NCBI GenBank assembly: GCA_017935345.1
Contig: JAGBHU010000044.1
Coordinates: forward strand, 186,001-250,000
Reading direction: 5' to 3'
DNA: 64,000 bases
From: Coprococcus sp.
GTDB taxonomy: Bacteria > Bacillota > Clostridia > Lachnospirales > Lachnospiraceae
The notes beneath the pieces are model-generated. The model saw nothing but the letters and a program-made list of their open reading frames with translations, made no database searches and was not told the DNA's origin. How positions within the stretch are numbered: position 1 is the stretch's first letter; every line of letters begins with the position of its first letter. Position numbers and translations under genes: made by a program. Positions 46,010-55,346 of the stretch are shown piece by piece.

Positions 46010-46128
46010 TCCATGCTCCCCCTAAAAGTTTTTTCAAATGTCATATAAGAGAAATACGGTTGATATGCTCCTCCATATAAATCATAATGCTGGAGAATAT
46101 ACCAACTCCGAAATCCCATGCATTTTCT
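46006..46128 (-). pseudogene. orphan tip remnant C (short)
   Basis: Only the last ~37 codons remain: GFRSWYILQHYDLYGGAYQP through FRGSME, ending in TGA overlapping the GTG of paralogue 3. It starts almost directly after the stop codon of paralogue 2. There is no start codon with a ribosome site. Confidence 0.8.
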
Positions 46129-46629
46129 TCATAGCAAATTGCGAACTGCATAATACCAGTGCTCTGTAATTTTCATAATAATAGGTTTTTTACTATCAGC
46201 TCCCGGATATGCAATATATGATGGTTTATTATCTTTTGCGGAATATATTACCGATTCTTTCCCATCTCCACCACAAAACGAAACAAATGTATCATATACA
46301 TAAACATCGCAAATTTCATAAATAATATCCCCTTCTTTAAATGCATCCAATGCTATTTGAGCAATTTTAGTATCCTCTTCACTAAGCTTAATGTCAGAGT
46401 TGTAGTCATAACAATGTATAGTACCCTCTTCAATAATTGAATAATTCAATATTCTTGTACTATGCTTTTGATATTCCTCATAATATATCTCAGCCAACGT
46501 ATTATAAGCATCTATATTTTCAAGGAACCTCTCCTTTTTATATTTTGATACATAATTGTTTTGGTAAATAACAATAATAATAAACAAAAGCGCTAAAACA
46601 ATTATTACGACTTTTTTATATTTCTTCAT
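46129..46629 (-). CDS. immunity-like membrane-anchored protein, paralogue 2
   Basis: A 166-residue protein with a membrane segment (~5-23), then YVSKYKKERFLENID, LAEIYYEEYQKHS, VYVYDTFVSFCGGDG, YSAKDNKPSYIAYP and KITEHWYYA. Its ATG overlaps the stop codon of the tip D gene by 4 bp (ATGA). It is a complete tip-plus-partner pair with the upstream fragment. Role inferred as for its paralogues. Confidence 0.78.
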   Translation of the reverse strand: MKKYKKVVIIVLALLFIIIVIYQNNYVSKYKKERFLENIDAYNTLAEIYYEEYQKHSTRILNYSIIEEGTIHCYDYNSDIKLSEEDTKIAQIALDAFKEGDIIYEICDVYVYDTFVSFCGGDGKESVIYSAKDNKPSYIAYPGADSKKPIIMKITEHWYYAVRNLL

Positions 46630-46901
46630 TCTATACTCCCCTTAATTGTTCTTTCAAATGTCATATATGAGAAATATGGTTGATAATCTCCTCTATATAA
46701 ATTACAATGCTGACGAATATACCAACTCTGAAATTCCTGAATTTTTCCGAATTTTATAAATATAAAGCCTGTGTCAATTATATCAGCCTCATCCAATCCA
46801 AAAATATCATAAACGGTAAACCTCAAAATATATTCATTATTCTTTCCGTTAAATTTGTAGCCAAATATTTCAAAGCGGTTTCCATATAAACATCCACACA
46901 T
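46626..46901 (-). CDS. orphan tip D, intact 91-codon DUF3289-like C-terminal fragment
   Basis: The 91 codons align end-to-end with the last ~90 residues of the large VWA protein: CLYGNRFEIFGYKFNGKN, VYDIFGLDEADI, FQSWYIRQHCNLYRGDYQPY and FERTIKGSIE. About two thirds of positions are the same. There is no secretion signal, no VWA part and no convincing ribosome site, so it is probably a displaced, silent tip rather than an independent gene. Only if it recombined with the full-length gene would it be displayed. No internal stop is present, which suggests recent arrival or selection. Confidence 0.7.
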   Translation of the reverse strand: MCGCLYGNRFEIFGYKFNGKNNEYILRFTVYDIFGLDEADIIDTGFIFIKFGKIQEFQSWYIRQHCNLYRGDYQPYFSYMTFERTIKGSIE

Positions 46902-46946
46902 TCATTATCGCTATTTTATTTATTAAGACCACCTGTTGTCACATGC

Positions 46947-47115
46947 TTAATACAAATGTTTAATTATCTTCCCTACCACAGCATTTCTATTTTTGCGCTT
47001 CGGATTATTAATATAAAACGGTCTTTTATCCTCTGTCTAGTAGGCAATTGAACAATACCCATATCTCATTTCGAATGAAACAAAAGTATCATACACTACA
47101 ACAACATCTATCCTT
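46947..47115 (-). pseudogene. decayed immunity-like remnant between paralogue 1 and tip D
   Basis: The frame reads VVVYDTFVSFEMRYGYCSIAY, a TAG, then TEDKRPFYINNPKRKNRNAV and a shortened KIIKHLY, matching the central and C-terminal part of paralogue 1 (YDTFVSFC, EKDKRPSYINYP, KITDHWYY). The N-terminal half and membrane anchor are lost. The 233-bp gap 46902-47134 holds only this. Confidence 0.75.
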
Positions 47116-47134
47116 TAAGACATATATATTTAAT

Positions 47135-47638
47135 TTACCAAAACCACCCAGTATAATATACATAATACCAATGGTCTGTTATTTTTTCGACAATCACAGG
47201 CTTAAATCCATCATCTGGATAGTTTATATATGAAGGTCTTTTATCTTTCTCTGAGTAAACAATAGCACTTCTTCCATCTTCCATACAAAAGGATACAAAC
47301 GTGTCATATGCAACTGCACCATCTGTATGGCGTCCAATCACTTCAAAATAAGCATTCCAAGCTTTCTGACAGCTTTCAATCTCCTCATCACTAAGCACAA
47401 TTTCATTAGAATAATCATAACAATATATTTTTCCTGATTTAACATTTGAATATCTTTGTATTCCTGTCCCATAGTGTCGAAATTCTTTATAATATATTTC
47501 AGCCATTATATTACAATCATCCAAGTTTTTAAGGAATTTATCTCTTGTATTTTTTGAAACATGGCGATTTCTGTTAACAACTGTTATAACAAGAATAATT
47601 ACTAATACTATTAATCCAATTCTTTTTAATCTCTTCAT
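47135..47638 (-). CDS. immunity-like membrane-anchored protein, paralogue 1 (partner of the full-length protein)
   Basis: A 167-residue protein with a basic start, one membrane segment (~7-20) and an outside domain: HVSKNTRDKFLKNLD, MAEIYYKEFRHYG, VAYDTFVSFCMEDG, YSEKDKRPSYINYP and KITDHWYYVYY. Its ATG overlaps the TGA of the large VWA gene (ATGA), so both are translated together. This is the expected place of an immunity gene. Its location outside the membrane would fit protection against a toxin acting on the envelope. I know no named family for it. Confidence 0.78.
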   Translation of the reverse strand: MKRLKRIGLIVLVIILVITVVNRNRHVSKNTRDKFLKNLDDCNIMAEIYYKEFRHYGTGIQRYSNVKSGKIYCYDYSNEIVLSDEEIESCQKAWNAYFEVIGRHTDGAVAYDTFVSFCMEDGRSAIVYSEKDKRPSYINYPDDGFKPVIVEKITDHWYYVYYTGWFW

Positions 47639-50600
47639 TCAACGCTCCCCTTAAATGTCTTTTCAAATGTCATATAAGAGAAATATGGTTTATAATCTCC
47701 CCTATATAAATTACAATGCTGGAGAATATACCAGCTTTGGAATCCTTGAAAATACCCATATTTAATAAACAATAAACCTGCTTTTTCAATATCTCCTTTT
47801 TCCAAACCAAAGATATCATAGAAGGTAAACTTCAGTGTATATTCATAATTCTTTCCGTCAAATTTATAGGACGTAATTTCAAATCGATTACCATATAAAC
47901 TATCTACACAAACACCCAATCCGCTTAATGGTTCTGTATAATTAGGAGAATAGACAATAAATTTCATATAATTTACCATTATACTCTTATCACGTTTTTT
48001 AACATTATATTTTAAACCTGATATATCCCCATTATTTCTTTGAATATAACCATTAATTATATTTGCCACACTATTAGCATATGCGTCTGTATTTTCGTGT
48101 GAAGCAATATTTTTTGTTAGTACAGCATTAGAGTAATCACTTCCTGTTCCATCCATAAAATGATTTGCCATATCAACTGCTACATCCTCCATTTCCCCTG
48201 TAGAACATAATTTCATAAGCGACTTAAAAGAACCTCTATAATAATCTTCGTCCAAAAGGAAGAAATCTGTCCAGTTAATATTTTTCATCTCTCTAAGTCC
48301 ATCAATAGTCATATCTCCATACCTGTAATCCTCATCTCTATCCTTCATGCTTAAACTTTTTTCTATATAATCTGTTTTCTCAGTTTCATAAATCAAAAAC
48401 CCCGTATCTGCATCTAACGGTCCATCATCTGTTGAATCATCTATCCCATCAAAATCACTATCCGGTTCAATAGGATTGGAACGTAAGTATACATAAACAC
48501 GGTTTGTCTTACTGTCATGTCTGATTTCAAATTCTTCGCCGTTCTTCTTGCCGTCTTTGTCATAATCATCATCTTTATTGAAATCCTCATAGGACACTCC
48601 GTCAAAGATATCGCATTGCGTACCAATCCGTAATGTACCGTCACAAAGAAGTCTTGTATAATAGTCGCTAATACCGTCATTGTTGGAGTCCGTCGTATAA
48701 TCAATAATACCTGTCCTGAGTTCCTCATAAATCTCATAGAGCTGTGCTGTATCATCTGCATAGAAATATTCTCCGCCTGTTGCATCTGCAAGCGCTATAA
48801 GCAATCGTTCGTTTACTGCTCCGATACCTACCGTATGAATTTTAATATTATAATCCTGCGCAAATTTTGCAATCCATTCATATTTATAAGCTTCTATTGA
48901 CGGTTCATCATGTCCGTCTGTTAAAAGAATAATTGCTTTATATCCAACATTAATGGGTGCGCTCTTAACTAATTCTTCAAAAGCCTTATCTATCCCTTCA
49001 TACATACATGTTCCTGTTCGGCTGCACAGTATATTATTTAATTTCAATAACAATCTGTCATAATTCTGTGACAGGGGAGATGAAACACTTGCCGTCCTTG
49101 TAAACCGTACCAATGCAAGATTTGTTTCAATGCTGTTTGTTCTTACATTCTCAACGAAATTGCTGATAACTGCTTTTGCAGTATCAATTCTGACTCCCTG
49201 CATGCTCCCTGATGTATCAAGAACAAAAGCAATATTTAATCTGTCTATTTTAGACTCATTATCAGGCGCCATCATTTTCTGCCAAGCATTTTCATAAGTT
49301 GTTTTATTCAGCAACACATAGACAGAAAAATGTGTCGTTACGGCAGTTGCAACATTTCCCGTAACTGTAGTCGCCAGTTCCTCCAAAAGCTGTGTTTCTT
49401 CATTATAGTAATAAATCGTTGGAACAAACTCCTCGTCCTCCAAGTATTCCGAAGGGAAGGTAAAGGAAAGTGTCGCCTGCTCAAAACCTCCATCCACTTC
49501 AAACCGAAACGGACTTCCGATATATCCCGGTACAGTATCATCAAATAACAGAATATCATCATCTGCTTCTACAGACAAGCTTCTTACCTGACTGCCTGAT
49601 AAATCCATTGAAACGGATGCCGCTACATTTTTGCCTGTAGCATTTGCCAAAACATGGAAAGAAGCATCATAAGTATTTGCATCAAATCCGTTTTCATACT
49701 CCCATTTATCATCAGCGCCATCTCCATCCGTATCCTTTTTATTTGGGTTGGTTAAATAAGAATATACTTCTTCATAATCATGTAGCTCGTCCCCGTCAGA
49801 ATCAGCATATAACGGATGGGTACCAAGCTCATACTCTTCCTGATTGGTAAGTCCGTCATCGTCCAAATCCTCATCGCCATCCGGTATTTTGTTGCCGTCA
49901 CTATCAGGTGCTGCCATATCTGTCAGACTGATTGCCAGCTCATAGAAATCATCAAGCCCGTCACCATCGGTATCTTTTTCATTAGGGTTTGAGCCAAGTT
50001 CCATTTCAGTTTCATCAGGTATGAAATCGCCATCTGTATCCTTAAGCTCTTTTTCACCTTCTGTATTTTCTTCTTCTGTATTTTCTTCTGTATTCTCTTT
50101 ATCTTCTGTATTCTCTTCTTCCTCGGTATTTTCAGTATTCTCCGTATTTTCCGTATTCTCTTCCGTTCCCGTATCTTCTTCCTTTTCGGTATTTTCTGTA
50201 TTCGCCAATATATCCGGTATTCCGTCACCGTTTTCATCAGGCAGGTATTCCCATTCCTCAGGCGGAATATTCAGTTTTTCTGAGGTATTTCCAACAAATT
50301 CTGCCATACTGCTGCTTGCATTGGCATTTACGCTTGGAGAATGTATAACAACCGTATCAGCTATAATCACAACATTATTGAGTGTCAGATTTTGTGCAGT
50401 TATATGTACCTCGCCAAACGGCGCATAGAGCAGACCGTTGATATTGACATTCTGGCTGTCAATATCAATATCTCCATACTTGGAAAAGATAATGGAATCA
50501 TTTGTGTTTTTAACCTCTCCCTGTAATGTTATGTCCCCAAAAGCTTTTAATGCCGAGCTGATATTGATATTTCCAATCAATGTGGTATCTCCTTCAACCG

Positions 50601-50985
50601 CAAGAGGGTTTGTTATATGAATATTCATCTCTTCAAGCAGATAAGCTTCATGATGCGTTTCTACATTATTATCTGAGAAATACGATGTATCAATCTTATT
50701 GAAAATGTAAATCATGTTTTTACCGGCATGCTCATCACTCGTGCCATTTATATTTACGTTGCCTGTTGAAACCACAGTCCCATTGGTTGCCACATTTCCA
50801 TTCAGGCAAAAATTATCTGCATCTACGGAAACCGCGCCTTCCTTATCTGATGCGGCAAATATTGTGTATGGATATGGTTCATCTTCTTCCTCGGCTGTTA
50901 CTGAAATGCCATTTAATAATATTATTATCATTATAAAACTTAAAACACCTGAAAAAAACTTTGATTTACATACTTTTTTAACCAT
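47635..50985 (-). CDS. secreted VWA/TSP3 protein with DUF3289-like C-terminal domain (candidate polymorphic toxin)
   Basis: A 1116-residue protein. Residues 1-31 are a signal peptide (cleavage after VTA). Residues ~50-235 are a repetitive beta-helix-like region (NGNVATNGTVVSTGNVNING). An acidic Glu/Asn/Thr repeat linker covers ~262-315. At least four TSP3-type calcium loops (DTDGDGLDD and variants) cover ~316-435. A beta-sandwich leads to a VWA domain (~583-760) with a complete MIDAS start (DTSGS, 590-594; Asp690). More calcium loops (~765-860) precede the C-terminal domain (~895-1116), whose HFMDGTGSDYSN, FYDIFGLEKGDI and GFQSWYILQHCNLYRGDYKP patterns resemble DUF3289. No LPxTG or SLH anchor is seen. 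I start at 50985 after GAGGGGGAT. The modular layout and the downstream array suggest a delivered toxin with variable tip; this is inference. Confidence 0.82.
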   Translation of the reverse strand: MVKKVCKSKFFSGVLSFIMIIILLNGISVTAEEEDEPYPYTIFAASDKEGAVSVDADNFCLNGNVATNGTVVSTGNVNINGTSDEHAGKNMIYIFNKIDTSYFSDNNVETHHEAYLLEEMNIHITNPLAVEGDTTLIGNINISSALKAFGDITLQGEVKNTNDSIIFSKYGDIDIDSQNVNINGLLYAPFGEVHITAQNLTLNNVVIIADTVVIHSPSVNANASSSMAEFVGNTSEKLNIPPEEWEYLPDENGDGIPDILANTENTEKEEDTGTEENTENTENTENTEEEENTEDKENTEENTEEENTEGEKELKDTDGDFIPDETEMELGSNPNEKDTDGDGLDDFYELAISLTDMAAPDSDGNKIPDGDEDLDDDGLTNQEEYELGTHPLYADSDGDELHDYEEVYSYLTNPNKKDTDGDGADDKWEYENGFDANTYDASFHVLANATGKNVAASVSMDLSGSQVRSLSVEADDDILLFDDTVPGYIGSPFRFEVDGGFEQATLSFTFPSEYLEDEEFVPTIYYYNEETQLLEELATTVTGNVATAVTTHFSVYVLLNKTTYENAWQKMMAPDNESKIDRLNIAFVLDTSGSMQGVRIDTAKAVISNFVENVRTNSIETNLALVRFTRTASVSSPLSQNYDRLLLKLNNILCSRTGTCMYEGIDKAFEELVKSAPINVGYKAIILLTDGHDEPSIEAYKYEWIAKFAQDYNIKIHTVGIGAVNERLLIALADATGGEYFYADDTAQLYEIYEELRTGIIDYTTDSNNDGISDYYTRLLCDGTLRIGTQCDIFDGVSYEDFNKDDDYDKDGKKNGEEFEIRHDSKTNRVYVYLRSNPIEPDSDFDGIDDSTDDGPLDADTGFLIYETEKTDYIEKSLSMKDRDEDYRYGDMTIDGLREMKNINWTDFFLLDEDYYRGSFKSLMKLCSTGEMEDVAVDMANHFMDGTGSDYSNAVLTKNIASHENTDAYANSVANIINGYIQRNNGDISGLKYNVKKRDKSIMVNYMKFIVYSPNYTEPLSGLGVCVDSLYGNRFEITSYKFDGKNYEYTLKFTFYDIFGLEKGDIEKAGLLFIKYGYFQGFQSWYILQHCNLYRGDYKPYFSYMTFEKTFKGSVE

Positions 50986-51302
50986 AAACTTATCCCCCTC
51001 TTTTTCTCTGAACATTGAACTAAAAAACCCTTAATCTTTATCCTTGGAATGCTACAATGATTTTTGTATTTGATGATTTTTAATAAGACCAAAGACATTG
51101 GCATTCTGCATCAAAAATACTAATTCTGAATTGATAAATTACTGAACTGTAAATAGTAAATACGCTCCTCCTCTCTCTATCATCATAATATTATTTCAAG
51201 CTTTATACGTTTGAACTTATACAATGGGTAACATGCCTTTTTTGCAAAAAATAATTTTTCATAATTCACTAAAAGTAATTAAAAATTTTAATAAAACTAA
51301 AT

Positions 51303-51362
51303 ACACAAACACAAAATACATAAACTTTATACACATAAACTCTATATACATAAATTTCTTTA
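51303..51362. repeat. four imperfect 15-bp tandem repeats
   Basis: Units at 51318-51332 (ACATAAACTTTATAC), 51333-51347 (ACATAAACTCTATAT) and 51348-51362 (ACATAAATTTCTTTA) follow each other without gap; a weaker unit precedes at 51303-51317. They lie about 320 bp upstream of the large VWA gene. The 645-bp gap 50986-51630 holds these repeats, the inverted repeat at 51523-51583 and otherwise AT-rich sequence without a clear gene. Confidence 0.6.
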
Positions 51363-51522
51363 CATTAACATGTTCTTTAAATCATAATTTACTGAAATTA
51401 TCTTATATCATAATATATTACATTATGTTCCTATCTTGATATTATGTCAAGGAAAAACTATCAGAATAAACACTGAGAAACAACATTTTAAAAACAACAA
51501 AAAGATTCATAGATATAAATAA

Positions 51523-51583
51523 GGCAGCCGATATACAGACATATGTATCAAATCATCATAATGCCACCTGTATATCGACTGCC
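51523..51583. repeat. intergenic inverted repeat after hisF
   Basis: GGCAGCCGATATACAG (51523-51538) pairs with CTGTATATCGACTGCC (51568-51583) with one wobble; the loop is 29 nt. The GGCAGCC end is shared with the element at 43313-43386. It lies 47 bp after the hisF stop codon and may act as its terminator. Confidence 0.7.
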
Positions 51584-51630
51584 CTCTCTTCATTGACTGC
51601 TGTAAATATAATATCGTATATTCTATTTTT

Positions 51631-52392
51631 TTATATCCTCATCGGAATTCCTCTATCCTGAAGGTAATTCTTCAAATCTGCAATTTCAAGCTCCTTATAG
51701 TGAAAAAGTGATGCGGCAAGTGCTGCATCTGCCTTACCTTCTGTAAGTGCATCATAAAAGTGTTCCTTTGCTCCTGCGCCACCTGAGGCAATCACGGGAA
51801 CATTGACATTTTCAGATATGATTCTGGTTAGCTCTATATCATAACCTGCCTTCGTTCCATCACAATCCATACTGGTCAGAAGAATCTCGCCTGCTCCGAG
51901 TTCTACAGCCTTCATAGCCCATTCCACCGCATCGATACCGCAGTCAATCCTTCCGCCATGCTTATAAATGTTCCAGCCTGAGCCGTCTTCACGTCTCTTG
52001 GCATCTACTGCAAGAACGACACACTGACTGCCGAATTTGTCCGCCGCCTCGGCTATCAAATTCGGATTGTCTATTGCCGCCGAATTGACCGATACCTTAT
52101 CGGCACCCTCACGGAGAATTGCCTTGAAATCATCTACGGTTCTGATACCTCCGCCTACGGTAAACGGTATAAATATCGTTTCGGCTACCCTTCTTACCAT
52201 ATCCACCACAATATTTCTCTGGTCTGATGACGCAGTTATATCAAGAAATACAAGCTCGTCTGCACCAGCCTTATCATAGGCTGCTCCTACCTGAACCGGG
52301 TCTCCTGCATCTATCAGATTTACAAAATTGATTCCTTTAACCACTCTTCCATTCTTCACATCCAGACATGGAATAATTCTCTTTGTATGCAT
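51631..52392 (-). CDS. hisF: imidazole glycerol phosphate synthase, cyclase subunit
   Basis: The 253-residue TIM barrel has both catalytic Asp residues: Asp11 in [12 protein letters not shown] and the one in VLAVDAKR (~130). It uses ammonia from HisH to make imidazole glycerol phosphate and AICAR in histidine synthesis. It starts 11 bp after hisH. No other his genes are in the window. Confidence 0.97.
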   Translation of the reverse strand: MHTKRIIPCLDVKNGRVVKGINFVNLIDAGDPVQVGAAYDKAGADELVFLDITASSDQRNIVVDMVRRVAETIFIPFTVGGGIRTVDDFKAILREGADKVSVNSAAIDNPNLIAEAADKFGSQCVVLAVDAKRREDGSGWNIYKHGGRIDCGIDAVEWAMKAVELGAGEILLTSMDCDGTKAGYDIELTRIISENVNVPVIASGGAGAKEHFYDALTEGKADAALAASLFHYKELEIADLKNYLQDRGIPMRI

Positions 52393-52403
52393 TTTTATTC
52401 TCC

Positions 52404-53012
52404 TTATAGCTCAATAAAATTCTTCAGTATTTTCAGTCCTACCTCTGAACTTTTTTCAGGGTGAAACTGACATGCAAATACATTTCCATGCTCAACGGAA
52501 GCATGTATATCAACTCCGTAAAATGTAGATGCAGCGACATCCTCTTCATGCTCCGCCTTTAGATAATAGGAATGAACAAAATATACATATGGATTTTCCG
52601 GCAGTCCCTTAAACAGTCTGGCTTTTGGATTTATTTTAAGAGAATTCCATCCTATCTGTGGAATCTTCAACTCTGGATTATCCGGAATTCTGATAATTTT
52701 ACCATCTAAAATTCCAAGTCCCGTCGTATCCGGCGACTCCTCACTCGTTTGAAAAAGAAGCTGCAAACCGAGGCAAATTCCAAGAAAAGGCGTTCCTTTA
52801 TCTATTACATCATATATTACATTTTCAAGCTTATATTCACGAATTTTATTCATGGCATCACCGAAGTTACCAACCCCCGGAAGCACCACCCTGTCGCTGG
52901 CCATAATCATATCCCTGTCTCTTGTTATAACAGCTTCTTGTCCCAGATATGCAAATGCCTTTTCCACACTTTTTATATTTCCTGCATCATAATCAATAAT
53001 AGATATCATCAT
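52404..53012 (-). CDS. hisH: imidazole glycerol phosphate synthase, glutaminase subunit
   Basis: The 202-residue class-I glutamine amidotransferase has Cys80 in [10 protein letters not shown] and the His-Glu pair in [12 protein letters not shown]. It supplies ammonia to HisF. Two in-frame ATG codons sit at the start ([12 protein letters not shown]); either may be used. It lies 18 bp downstream of parC, an unusual neighbour, so the hisHF pair may be read through from parEC. Confidence 0.96.
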   Translation of the reverse strand: MMISIIDYDAGNIKSVEKAFAYLGQEAVITRDRDMIMASDRVVLPGVGNFGDAMNKIREYKLENVIYDVIDKGTPFLGICLGLQLLFQTSEESPDTTGLGILDGKIIRIPDNPELKIPQIGWNSLKINPKARLFKGLPENPYVYFVHSYYLKAEHEEDVAASTFYGVDIHASVEHGNVFACQFHPEKSSEVGLKILKNFIEL

Positions 53013-53030
53013 TATCCCTAACCTTCCTGC

Positions 53031-55316
53031 TTACTGGATTCTAAGCTTTGTTCCCTTAGCACCACGCTTTGCTGCCTTTATTCTGGTAAATATAATCTCC
53101 GTATCATCAACGTAAAAGCTGTCCTTTGTACTGCCTGAATAGACGGATTCCACCGTATCACCATCAGAAAGTGAAATAAGCTTCACACCTCCTGCGCCCT
53201 TTCCCTTTTCAGGAATATCAGATACGGCAACTCTGATATAATAGCCCTTCTCGCTTTTGGCTATGATAAAATCATCCTCACTTACAACACCTATATATAC
53301 CATTTCATCGCCCTGCTTTGATGCAGCAGCGGCTTTTCTGGTTATATCAAAATTACTTCCGTCTACAAGCTTTGCCATACCATTTTTGGTGGCAAATAAC
53401 AGCCTGCTGTTTACAAACTGCTCTATACAACCCATATACAGGATATTCTCATCACCGTTCATATTACAGAATTCAAAGATCTGAATTCCCTTATCGGATA
53501 ATCTGCCAATCAGACCGTTTCCACCCGACTTTGACTTACTTGTATTCTTCTTTGCCTGAAGCTTGATAATATCCTGCACCTTTACGGTATACACCTGATT
53601 ATTATCCGCAAATACGGCAATACGCTCTACGTTCTGACATTTGAAGGCAAATCTGTAATCCTTTGTAATCTGTTCTATGTTCTTATCATAAACACTTCCG
53701 TCTACAACCTTGATATAATAGAAACGGTCAAGAAGTACAGCTACCTCCGTTGCAACAACCTCAGCCTTCTTGATTGCCACCTCGCCATAATATGCAATCT
53801 TTGTTTTTCTTGGAATTGCATATTTCTCTTTAATGGCAAGCATGTCTTCTATCATCTGGGTCATCATTGCCTCTTTGTCTGAGAGCAGTTTATTATATTT
53901 TTTAATCAGCTTCTCCGCATCTGCCAATTCCTTTTTCAACGCATGAATCTCAAGACCGATAAGCTTCTGAAGCCGCATTGCCAATATGGCATCTGCCTGC
54001 TTCTCTGTAAAACATAAAAACTTTGCATCTGCCTCAGAGCCTTTAAAACGGAATTTGATATTGGATGTATCACCATGCATCAGACATGCCTTTGCATCTG
54101 CCACCTTTGCACTTCCGCGAAGTATCTCGATAATCAAATCGATACAGTCAACAGCCGTCAAAAGTCCCGTCTTAATCTCACGGATATCCTCCTGCGCATC
54201 AAGCAGTTTTTTGTACTTCGTTGTATAAAGTCCATATTTAAAATTTGTATAAATGGAAAGAATCCTCTTTAGTCCCATGACCTCCGGTTTTCCATTATTA
54301 ATACAATTTATATTTACACCAAATGTATCCTCAAGTCCAGCCTTCTTGTAAAGAATATTAATAATATTATTAATTTCCTCATCAGACGTTCCTTTTTTAA
54401 CATCAATACAAAGACACTCCCCTGTCTTATCACCTCTGTCTGCGATATCGACAACAGCCGGAAGCTCCCTGTTTCTTGTAAGCTCGGCAACGGTATCAAG
54501 GAATTTTGCAGTTCCGCCTATCATGGTAAATGGTATCTCGGTTACACAAATACTCTTTCTGCCATGACCGATATCTCTTACTTCTACCTTACCGCGCACC
54601 TTTATCTTACCAAGACCGGTTTCATAAACCTTGAGCAGCTCCTCCTTGGATGCATTGATGATTCCGCCTGTAGCAAAATCAGGTCCCTGCATAACCTCCA
54701 GCAATTCCTCTAAAGGAACCTCCGGATTTTGCAAATACATAATTGTCGCATCGATTACTTCTCCCAGATTGTGCGATGGAATATTGGTCGCCATTCCTAC
54801 GGCAATACCTGTAGAACCGCTTACCAAAATATTCGGAACCTGAAACGGAAGAAATGTAGGCTCTGTCTCCGTACCGTCAAAGTTTGGTACAAACTGGTCT
54901 TTAAAATACTGCAAATCCTTCATACAGACATCTTCTGTATATTTCGATATTCTTGCCTCAGTATAACGCATTGCGGCAGCTCCTGAGCCGTCAACGGAAC
55001 CGAAGTTGCCATGTGGGTCTACAAGTGGTATCGGAAGCTTCCAATTTTGTGCAAGATTTACCAAACCTTCATATATGGAGCTGTCACCATGAGGATGATA
55101 TTTACCCATGGTATCACCGACAATTCTTGCACACTTTCTATGCGGCTTGTCCGAGCCTGCCAGTCCGTCAAGAGAATACAGTATTCTTCGCTGTACGGGC
55201 TTCAGTCCATCCCTGATATCAGGAAGCGCTCTCTCCGTTATAACGCTCATCGAATAATCCACATAGGATTGTCCCATTTCGCTTTCATAATCAACATTCA
55301 ATATTTTCTCCGCCAT
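53031..55316 (-). CDS. parC: DNA topoisomerase IV subunit A
   Basis: The 761-residue protein has the breakage-reunion domain with catalytic Tyr118 ([10 protein letters not shown]), the QRRILYSLD stretch, a coiled coil (~430-480) and a C-terminal beta-pinwheel. I do not see the GyrA box in the C-terminal domain, and the partner upstream is ParE-like, so this is ParC rather than GyrA. It decatenates daughter chromosomes. It follows parE by 30 bp. Confidence 0.88.
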   Translation of the reverse strand: MAEKILNVDYESEMGQSYVDYSMSVITERALPDIRDGLKPVQRRILYSLDGLAGSDKPHRKCARIVGDTMGKYHPHGDSSIYEGLVNLAQNWKLPIPLVDPHGNFGSVDGSGAAAMRYTEARISKYTEDVCMKDLQYFKDQFVPNFDGTETEPTFLPFQVPNILVSGSTGIAVGMATNIPSHNLGEVIDATIMYLQNPEVPLEELLEVMQGPDFATGGIINASKEELLKVYETGLGKIKVRGKVEVRDIGHGRKSICVTEIPFTMIGGTAKFLDTVAELTRNRELPAVVDIADRGDKTGECLCIDVKKGTSDEEINNIINILYKKAGLEDTFGVNINCINNGKPEVMGLKRILSIYTNFKYGLYTTKYKKLLDAQEDIREIKTGLLTAVDCIDLIIEILRGSAKVADAKACLMHGDTSNIKFRFKGSEADAKFLCFTEKQADAILAMRLQKLIGLEIHALKKELADAEKLIKKYNKLLSDKEAMMTQMIEDMLAIKEKYAIPRKTKIAYYGEVAIKKAEVVATEVAVLLDRFYYIKVVDGSVYDKNIEQITKDYRFAFKCQNVERIAVFADNNQVYTVKVQDIIKLQAKKNTSKSKSGGNGLIGRLSDKGIQIFEFCNMNGDENILYMGCIEQFVNSRLLFATKNGMAKLVDGSNFDITRKAAAASKQGDEMVYIGVVSEDDFIIAKSEKGYYIRVAVSDIPEKGKGAGGVKLISLSDGDTVESVYSGSTKDSFYVDDTEIIFTRIKAAKRGAKGTKLRIQ

Positions 55317-55346
55317 ATTATCTCCTTTTAAAAAGCAGCCATCATG

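Noticed and set aside
50021-50428. Plus-strand Ser/Val/Phe-rich frame of 135 codons
   Set aside because: It is the antisense of the Glu/Asn/Thr repeat linker of the large surface protein; the repetitiveness is a by-product.
51303-51362. Short CRISPR array
   Set aside because: The repeats are directly adjacent with no spacers, imperfect and only 15 bp, and no cas genes are present.
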